From JBJSXF01 sp046086225 (GTDB lineage Bacteria; Actinomycetota; Acidimicrobiia; IMCC26256; PALSA-610), in assembly GCA_046086225.1 (NCBI GenBank), contig JBJSXF010000017.1:1-19234 (forward strand): 19,234 nucleotides of DNA, read 5' to 3'. Made by a program: the position numbers and the translations under genes. Every line of letters begins with the position of its first letter. Position 1 is the first letter of the stretch. A model generated the notes under the pieces. The model ran no database searches. It was not told where the DNA came from and saw only the letters and a list, made by a program, of their open reading frames with translations. This document shows positions 14,363-19,234 of the stretch, piece after piece.

Positions 14363-15817
14363 GTGCTCACCGAGGCCCCGGCCGCCCCGCTCCCCGTCGC
14401 CGACGGCCTCGTCGCCGTCGTGAAGCGCGAGTGCCCGACCTGCACCCTCGTGGCACCGCTGCTCGTCGGGCTCGGCGCCGCCGTGGCCGTCTACTCCCAG
14501 GACGACCCGACCTTCCCCGAAGGCTGCGCGACGCGGGACGACCGCGACCTCGAGGTGTCGTTCGCGCTCGACATCGCCACGGTCCCGACCCTCCTCGTGG
14601 TGCGCGACGGACGCATCGTCGAGCGCTGCGAGGGCTGGGACCGGGCCCACTGGGCGGCGGTGACCGGCGTCGAGAACCTCGGGGCCGACCTCCCCGAGTG
14701 GAAGCCGGGCTGCGGCTCGCGCACCCACGATCCCGAAGTCGTCGACGCCCGGCTCGTGGCCGCCACCGCCCCGCGCCTCCGGGCCCGCCGGATCGAGCTC
14801 GGGGGCGACGAGGACGAAGCCGAGGCGATGTACGCCCGGGGCTGGACCGACGGCCTGCCCGTGGTGCCTCCCACCGTCGAGCGGGTCGCCCGCATGCTCG
14901 CGGGCACGAGCCGCGACCCCGACGCCATCGTGACGGTCGTGCCCCCCGACCTCGTGGAGTGCACCGTCGAGAAGGTCGCCATCAACGCGGTGATGGCGGG
15001 GTGTCGCCCCGAACACCTCCCCGTGGTACTCGCCGCGGTCGAGGCCGCCTGCACCGACGAGTTCAACATGCACGGCCTGCTCGCCACGACCTGGTTCGCC
15101 GGTCCGCTCGTCGTGGTGAACGGTCCGATCACCCGCCGCATCGGCATGAACTCCGGCGTGAACGCGCTCGGTCAGGGCAACCGCGCGAACGCCACCATCG
15201 GACGCGCGCTGCAGCTCGTCGTGCGCAACGTCGGTGGGGGCCGACCGGGCGGGGTCGACCGGGCCACGCTCGGCAATCCGGGCAAGTACACGTTCTGCTT
15301 CGCGGAAGACGAGGCCGGATCGCCGTGGGAGCCGCTGGCCGTGGAGCGGGGCCTCGCGCCCGGCACCGATGCGGTCACGCTCTTCGCCGCCGAGGGCCCC
15401 CGCGGGATCGTCGACCAGCTCTCGCGCACGCCGGAGTCGCTCGCCCGCTCGTTCGCCGCGTGCCTGCGCACCGTGGCCCACCCGAAGAACGTCTTCATCT
15501 GGGACGCCATGCTCGTGGTGTCGCCCGAGCACGCCCGGGTCTTCCACTCGGGGGGCTGGTCGAAGGCCCGGCTCCGTGAGGAGCTCGGCGCGCTCCTCGA
15601 GCTGCCGGCCGAGGAGATCGTCCGGGGCGCCGACGGCATCGCCGAGGGCATGCCCGAGGCCCTGTGCGCCCCCGGCACCCGACTGCCCAAGTTCCGGCCC
15701 GGGGGCCTGCAGATCGTCCGGGCCGGTGGCGGCGCCGGCCTGTTCTCGGCCATCATCGGGGGCTGGGCGAGCGGTGCCGTCGGCAGCGAGCCCGTCACCC
15801 GGGAGGTGCGATCATGA
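14363..15817 (+). CDS. Thioredoxin-like domain fused to a conserved domain; partner of the UGSC selenoprotein
   Basis: 484 residues. Residues 1-110 have a thioredoxin-like pattern: a strand, ECPTC (CxxC at C24/C27), and the cis-proline block IATVPTLLVVRDGRIV (P75). A further C55 lies between. A domain of about 340 residues follows that I do not recognise by function; blocks are ARGWTDGLPVVPPTVERV, VEKVAINAVMAGCRPEHLPV, NALGQGNRANATIGRAL and LQIVRAGGGAGLFSAIIGGW. There are no membrane segments. Start is GTG 14363, 4 nt after the serC stop, with no good Shine-Dalgarno, so coupling is likely. Its stop overlaps the selenoprotein start (ATGA). It may be the reductant or functional partner of the selenoprotein; that is inference. 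Confidence 0.75.
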   Translation: MLTEAPAAPLPVADGLVAVVKRECPTCTLVAPLLVGLGAAVAVYSQDDPTFPEGCATRDDRDLEVSFALDIATVPTLLVVRDGRIVERCEGWDRAHWAAVTGVENLGADLPEWKPGCGSRTHDPEVVDARLVAATAPRLRARRIELGGDEDEAEAMYARGWTDGLPVVPPTVERVARMLAGTSRDPDAIVTVVPPDLVECTVEKVAINAVMAGCRPEHLPVVLAAVEAACTDEFNMHGLLATTWFAGPLVVVNGPITRRIGMNSGVNALGQGNRANATIGRALQLVVRNVGGGRPGGVDRATLGNPGKYTFCFAEDEAGSPWEPLAVERGLAPGTDAVTLFAAEGPRGIVDQLSRTPESLARSFAACLRTVAHPKNVFIWDAMLVVSPEHARVFHSGGWSKARLREELGALLELPAEEIVRGADGIAEGMPEALCAPGTRLPKFRPGGLQIVRAGGGAGLFSAIIGGWASGAVGSEPVTREVRS

Positions 15818-16326
15818 CCCTGCTCGACCCGACCTCCGAGCGCGAGCCCGCAACCCGGGCCCGGGCGGCCCGACCGACGACGCTCGCGGGGAAGCGCGTC
15901 GGCCTCCTCGACATCCGCAAGCCGCGCGGCGATGTGTTCCTCGACCGCCTCGAGGCGCTGCTGCGCGATCAGGGCGCCGAGGTCGAGCGCTTCGCCAAGC
16001 CGACGTTCACCAAACCCGCCCCGATCGATCTCCGCCACGAGATCGCGACGAAGTGCGACGTGGTGATCGAGGCCCTCGCCGACTGAGGCTCGTGCACGTC
16101 GTGCAGTGTGCACGACACCGTCGACATCGAGGCGGCCGGCGTGCCGATGGCCTTCGTCGCGTCATCGGAGTTCGTCGACGCGGCGGCCGCCCAGGCCGAG
16201 GCGCTCGGCGCCGACCCGGCCCGGGTCTTCGTGCCGCATCCGATCCAGGACCGCACCGACGACGAGATGCGGGCACTGGCCGACGCCGCCTTCGCCGAGA
16301 TCCTCGCTGCCGTCACCGAGCCCTGA
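15814..16326 (+). CDS. UGSC family selenoprotein (in-frame TGA = selenocysteine 91)
   Basis: Read through TGA at 16084-16086, the frame gives 170 residues. Before the TGA: KRVGLLDIRKPRGDVFLDRL and CDVVIEALAD. Across it: U-GSCTSC-SVHDTVDIEAAG, the signature of the UGSC family of (seleno)proteins. After it: VPMAFVASSEFVDAAAAQAEAL and VFVPHPIQDRTDDEM, up to a true TGA at 16324-16326. U91/C94 and C94/C97 form two overlapping CxxC-like redox pairs. A hairpin right after the TGA looks like a bacterial SECIS. ATG 15814 follows GGGAGG at 7 nt and overlaps the previous stop. The function is unknown, probably thiol redox. A pseudogene or a two-gene split is much less likely. Confidence 0.88.
16084..16086 (+). 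other. Selenocysteine codon TGA (recoded)
   Basis: The TGA is codon 91 of the gene starting at 15814. The frame continues directly with GSC, giving the U-G-S-C motif, and stays open for 79 more codons of family-like sequence. Confidence 0.86.
16098..16116 (+). promoter_or_regulatory. SECIS-like hairpin downstream of the Sec codon
   Basis: GTCGTGC (16098-16104) pairs perfectly with GCACGAC (16110-16116) around the loop AGTGT (16105-16109). Counting U of UGA as 1, the loop GU is at 23-24, as in E. coli fdhF. The closing UGC-AG...GCA also resembles fdhF, from my memory of that element. A competing 8-bp stem (16090-16097 with 16108-16115) shares the right arm. Confidence 0.68.
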
Positions 16327-16328
16327 CC

Positions 16329-16362
16329 GGATCGCGATCGGGCCGCGGCCCGACCGCGATCC
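16329..16362. terminator. 34-nt palindrome between convergent genes, likely bidirectional terminator
   Basis: GGATCGCG (16329-16336) pairs with CGCGATCC (16355-16362), and CGGGCC (16339-16344) with GGCCCG (16347-16352), with one A-C mismatch between. It fills the 43-nt gap between the selenoprotein stop and the hydrolase stop. There is no T tract, as is common in GC-rich actinobacteria. Confidence 0.65.
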
Positions 16363-16369
16363 GACTGTG

Positions 16370-17521
16370 TCACGCCGTCGCGCAGACCGAGGCCAGGCTC
16401 GCGATCGCGGTGGTGCGGCGGCGTTCCTTCAACCAGTTGCGCTCGAAGCCGTTGGTGAGGAAGCACACCGACAGCCCGGTCGCCGGATCGGCGAAGGCGA
16501 TCTGACCGCCCGCCCCGTCGTGGCCGAACGCACGCGGCGACGCGGCACGCCCCATGCCGTGGGCGTGGGCCCAGCCGTCGTCGGTGGCGACCATGAGGCC
16601 GATCGTGCGGTCGGCCGGAATGCCGAGCGGATCGGGGAGACGCGTGCGGACGTTGGCCGTGACGTCGGCGAGCAGATCGGCGGGGCAGAGCCGCTCATCA
16701 CCGTGCAGGAGCACTTGGTAGAAGCGGGCGAGGTCGGCCGCGGTCGAGATGCCGCCACCGCCCGGCACCCCGAGCGCGCGCACCCCGGGCCGGTTGAACG
16801 CCATGAGCGCCTCGTGGGTGACCTCGGTCGTCGGGAGCTCCCGAATCCCGAGGGCCGCTTCGAGCTCATCGGCGGTCGCCTCGACCCCCACGCAGACCAG
16901 TTCGTTGACGTCGCCCTGTCGCTCGGGCGGTACGCCGAGCTCGAAACGGGCGAGCCCGAGCGGATCGAGGATGCGGCGCCGCAGGTGCACCCGGAAGTCC
17001 TCGCCGGTGAGGCGCTCGATCAGCTCGGCGAGCACCCAGTGCGCCGACGTCGCGTGGTACTCGAACCGCGTGCCCGGCTCCCAGTTGCAGCGCCAGGCCG
17101 CGAAACGCGCCAGCCGCCGCTCACGGTCGTCCCAATCGCCGAGCCCCATCGGCGCGTGCGGGAATCCGGCCGTGTGGAGCAGCACCTGCTCGAGGGTGAT
17201 CACGTGCTTCCCGTTCGCCGCGAACTCGGGTATCAGCTCGGCGATTCGGGTGCCGAGGCCGATCCGCGCCTCGCCGAGCAGCGCCCAGACCGCCGCGGCG
17301 ACCACCGGCTTCGTCGCCGAGAACACGACGAATCGGGAATCCGGCGCCGCGACCCCGAACGACCGCTCGAACACGACCTCCCCGTGCCGAGCGAGAGCCA
17401 GCTGCGCTCCGGGCAGCCCCTCGGGGCCCACCACCGCCTCGATCCGGGCCACGAGCGCAGCGACCGCTCCGGCATCGAGCCCGCCAGTCACCTCCGGGTG
17501 CATGCCCCTCGTCGGCGCCAC
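16370..17521 (-). CDS. Serine hydrolase of the beta-lactamase class C / esterase EstB type
   Basis: 383 residues. The active-site motif SxxK is SATK (S68-K71), in FVVFSATKPVVAAAVW. Tyr155 in FEYHATSAHWVLAELIERLTG is the probable second-motif tyrosine, though the Asn of a YxN motif is missing (YHA). HDGAGG near the C terminus is the third motif (HxG). No signal peptide is visible, so an intracellular esterase or peptidase is more likely than a periplasmic beta-lactamase. GTG 17521 is preceded by TAGCCT ending 6 nt upstream (leaderless). ATG 17503, with GAGGGG upstream, is an alternative. Specific substrate unknown. Confidence 0.84.
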   Translation of the reverse strand: MAPTRGMHPEVTGGLDAGAVAALVARIEAVVGPEGLPGAQLALARHGEVVFERSFGVAAPDSRFVVFSATKPVVAAAVWALLGEARIGLGTRIAELIPEFAANGKHVITLEQVLLHTAGFPHAPMGLGDWDDRERRLARFAAWRCNWEPGTRFEYHATSAHWVLAELIERLTGEDFRVHLRRRILDPLGLARFELGVPPERQGDVNELVCVGVEATADELEAALGIRELPTTEVTHEALMAFNRPGVRALGVPGGGGISTAADLARFYQVLLHGDERLCPADLLADVTANVRTRLPDPLGIPADRTIGLMVATDDGWAHAHGMGRAASPRAFGHDGAGGQIAFADPATGLSVCFLTNGFERNWLKERRRTTAIASLASVCATA

Positions 17522-17526
17522 GGAAC

Positions 17527-17565
17527 GAGGCTAGGCGCGCGCCCGCCGCCTGATCCCGTAGCCTC
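17527..17565. promoter_or_regulatory. Divergent promoter pair with inverted TAGCCT -10 boxes
   Basis: GAGGCTA (17527-17533) and TAGCCTC (17559-17565) form a 7-bp inverted repeat. The minus box (17528-17533) ends 6 nt before the hydrolase GTG. The plus box (17559-17564) ends 25 nt before ATG 17590, leaving a short leader with a GGGAGGGG ribosome site. Confidence 0.5.
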
Positions 17566-17589
17566 TCGCCGTCCGGATCGGGGAGGGGA

Positions 17590-18126
17590 ATGGTCAGGCT
17601 GCGCACGCTCATGGCGGTGATTGTCGGGTCGGCCGTTCCGCTCGTGCTCGCGGCGAGCCCGGCCGCCGCGACGGTCGACGGACCCTGCACGGCTACCGCC
17701 GGATCCTGGGAAAATGCCATCTCCTACGACGTCGCGAAGCTCGAACGGGTCACCTTGCCCCGTGAGGACGAGCTCGTCTGGCAGGCATCGGTGCTCAGCC
17801 CGGCCGCCGGCCGCCGTCCCGTCTCGGGCTCGGTCCGGGCCGACCTCCCGGCACCCCTGCCCGACGTCACGATCTGGTCGTGGCAGAGCCGATCGACGCT
17901 GAAGAGCAACTCCGGCACCTACGACTACGCCTTCAGCCCCGTGCTCGGTGGGTTCGACATCCCGGTCACCGGGGTGCACCGTGAACGGGGCGCCGTGTGC
18001 ACCGGCACCGTCGTCGTCCGCTTCGAAGGCGGTGGCTTCCACAACCCGGTCGTCTTCGTGGCCGTCCTGCTCGCCGCGCTCTCCGGGTTCGGCCTGTTCG
18101 CCGCGCTGCGGCCCCGGGTGGGCTGA
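17590..18126 (+). CDS. Exported protein with signal peptide and C-terminal membrane anchor, unknown function
   Basis: 178 residues. An N-terminal signal peptide is clear: MVRLRTL, then the hydrophobic AVIVGSAVPLVLA, with likely cleavage after SPAAA (about residue 27). The middle is a beta-rich extracellular domain with two cysteines, C33 and C137, probably a disulfide. Residues 151-173 (NPVVFVAVLLAALSGFGLFAAL) form a membrane segment followed by the short basic tail RPRVG. I do not recognise the family. ATG 17590 follows GGGAGGGG very closely. The next gene starts 3 nt after its stop, so they probably act together at the cell envelope. Confidence 0.72.
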   Translation: MVRLRTLMAVIVGSAVPLVLAASPAAATVDGPCTATAGSWENAISYDVAKLERVTLPREDELVWQASVLSPAAGRRPVSGSVRADLPAPLPDVTIWSWQSRSTLKSNSGTYDYAFSPVLGGFDIPVTGVHRERGAVCTGTVVVRFEGGGFHNPVVFVAVLLAALSGFGLFAALRPRVG

Positions 18127-18129
18127 GCC

Positions 18130-18459
18130 GTGAAGACCCGTCGTCGCTGGCTCCTCGGATCGTTCTCCGGGTTCGGGTTCGGACTCTCCATCGCCATCGT
18201 CCTGCTCGGCTCCGGGGCCTTCCCGCTCGACTCGCCCTGGCTGATCTGGGCCCCGATCATCGGCCTCGCCGTCGGCATCGGCGGTGCCCTGTGGGCACCG
18301 CGCTCGCCGCAGGGCGTGAGCCCGCTCGCTCGGGCGACGTTGGCCCGACGGTCGGGCGCCGCCGTGCCTCCGGCCTCCCCCGAGGTGTGGGCCGAGCCCG
18401 CCCCCGACGCGCCGGACGCGGCACCGCCGATCGACGACAGCACCACCCCGCGAGCCTGA
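18130..18459 (+). CDS. Small membrane protein with two transmembrane segments, unknown function
   Basis: 109 residues from GTG 18130. A basic start (KTRRR) is followed by two hydrophobic segments (about residues 8-27 and 36-55) and a Pro/Ala-rich cytoplasmic-type tail ending DDSTTPRA. It is 3 nt downstream of the anchored exported protein and likely co-translated with it. No family recognised. The codon pattern is that of a real gene, but the evidence is position and composition only. Confidence 0.6.
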   Translation: MKTRRRWLLGSFSGFGFGLSIAIVLLGSGAFPLDSPWLIWAPIIGLAVGIGGALWAPRSPQGVSPLARATLARRSGAAVPPASPEVWAEPAPDAPDAAPPIDDSTTPRA

Positions 18460-18478
18460 CCCGCACCGGAGCGCTCCC

Positions 18479-19234
18479 CTGACCGAGGTCGGCCGCGTCG
18501 GCGTCTGGGCGCCGGCGTGGCGGATCCGAACCCTCGGACTCGTGCTCACGATCACGCTCGTGGGCTTCGAATCGCTCGCGATCACGACGGCTATGCCGGT
18601 GGCGGCCGCCGAGCTCGGCGGCCTGCGGCTCTTCGGCTGGGTGTTCAGCGCCTTCTTCCTCGGCAACATCATCGGCATCGTGTTCGCCGGTCACTCGGCC
18701 GACCGGCACGGCCCCGCGCGCGCCTTCACCGCCGGCCTCGCCCTCTTCGCGGTGTCGTTGCTGGTCGGTGGGCTCGCCCCCAACATGGCGGTGCTCGTCG
18801 CGGCACGACTGGTGCAAGGAATCGGCGGTGGCGCACTGCCCGCATCCGCGAACGTGGCGATCGTGCGCGCCTACGCGCCCGCGGTGCAGCCGCGGATGTT
18901 CGCGTTGTTCTCGACCGCCTGGGTCATGCCTGCCGTGGCCAGCCCCGCGCTGTCGGCCGCGATCTCGGAAACCTGGAGCTGGCGCTGGGTGTTCCTCGGA
19001 CTCCTTCCCCTCGTCGTCGTGAATGCGTTCGTCACCGCGCCCGCACTGCGTGCGCTCGGGCCGCCTGCGGGCGAGCCGTCACCGGACCTGCGTTCGCGCG
19101 CGCTCCTGCTCGCGCTCGGTGCCGCACTCGCACTCGGTGCTGCGTCCGCACCCACACCGCTCGTCGCCGTGCCGCTCTTCGGCGCGGGCATCGTGCTGGC
19201 GGGACACGCCTTCGCCCGGCTCATGCCGGCCGGG
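18479..19234 (+). CDS. MFS transporter, DHA2/EmrB-like, N-terminal part (runs off window)
   Basis: 252 codons open to the end of the window. The N terminus reads TLGLVLTITLVGFESLAITT then AMPVAAAELGG, typical of 14-helix drug/proton antiporters. Motif A is GHSADRHGPARAF in the loop after helix 2; RLVQGIGGGALPASANVAIV is the helix-4 block. About seven membrane segments are visible. There is no ATG or GTG ahead of helix 1 in this frame. CTG 18479 follows GGAG (18468-18471) at 7 nt, so I infer a CTG start. GTG 18542 would cut helix 1. Substrate unknown; the C-terminal half is outside. Confidence 0.82.
   Translation, partial: MTEVGRVGVWAPAWRIRTLGLVLTITLVGFESLAITTAMPVAAAELGGLRLFGWVFSAFFLGNIIGIVFAGHSADRHGPARAFTAGLALFAVSLLVGGLAPNMAVLVAARLVQGIGGGALPASANVAIVRAYAPAVQPRMFALFSTAWVMPAVASPALSAAISETWSWRWVFLGLLPLVVVNAFVTAPALRALGPPAGEPSPDLRSRALLLALGAALALGAASAPTPLVAVPLFGAGIVLAGHAFARLMPAG

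Noticed and set aside
15814..16086. A 90-residue protein or pseudogene ending at the TGA
   Set aside because: The downstream frame remains open and family-like, the U-G-S-C motif forms exactly at the TGA, and a SECIS-like hairpin follows.
16108..16326. A separate small gene starting at GTG 16108
   Set aside because: It is in the same frame as the gene from 15814, with only the TGA between. It would lose the GSCTSC motif, has no ribosome site, and begins inside a hairpin. Selenocysteine read-through explains it better.
1..19234. CRISPR array, rRNA operon or prophage
   Set aside because: No regularly spaced repeats, no rRNA-like sequence and no phage structural or integrase genes were seen on either strand.

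Overview
The window is GC-rich, densely packed chromosomal DNA from an actinobacterium. Four things point to Actinomycetota: genes for the very small actinobacterial ribosomal proteins bS22 and bL37; the linked set metG-tatD-rsmA-ispE and glmU-prs-rplY; a wax-ester-synthase/DGAT acyltransferase; and many genes that start directly after a TANNNT -10 hexamer, as leaderless mRNAs do. A deep lineage such as Acidimicrobiia is my guess and is not proven by the sequence. I see no rRNA, CRISPR array, intact insertion sequence, prophage or gene-free stretch above 300 bases.

Left part (1-6.9 kb, mostly minus strand): a partial rplY, prs and glmU form one run, headed by a tRNA-Gln(TTG). Divergent from the tRNA is the 33-residue bS22 gene, whose 3' end overlaps the end of ispE. 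ispE, rsmA, tatD and metG form a second minus-strand run with overlapping start and stop codons.

Middle part (6.9-11.7 kb): an AbrB-like regulator with two zinc knuckles, a DUF192 protein, a YchF-like protein whose nucleotide-binding motifs are lost, the 27-residue bL37 gene, and a FetAB-type ABC transporter. Next comes a stand-alone 162-residue protein that looks like the N-terminal half of TnpB without its nuclease domain, then a TesB-like thioesterase. Several of these genes are divergent pairs with facing -10 boxes.

Right part (11.8-19.2 kb): a plus-strand run of WS/DGAT acyltransferase, serC, a thioredoxin-domain fusion protein, and a UGSC-family selenoprotein. The selenoprotein reads through an in-frame TGA at 16084-16086 (Sec91) and has a SECIS-like hairpin at 16098-16116. 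Ordinary gene calling would end the protein at the TGA or split it in two. After a strong 34-nt palindrome come a minus-strand serine beta-lactamase-fold hydrolase, two unrecognised membrane or exported proteins, and a partial MFS transporter that runs off the end.

The most notable system is the thioredoxin-fusion/UGSC selenoprotein pair, apparently co-transcribed with serC. The RuvC-less TnpB-like protein and the motif-less YchF-like protein are the next most unusual.
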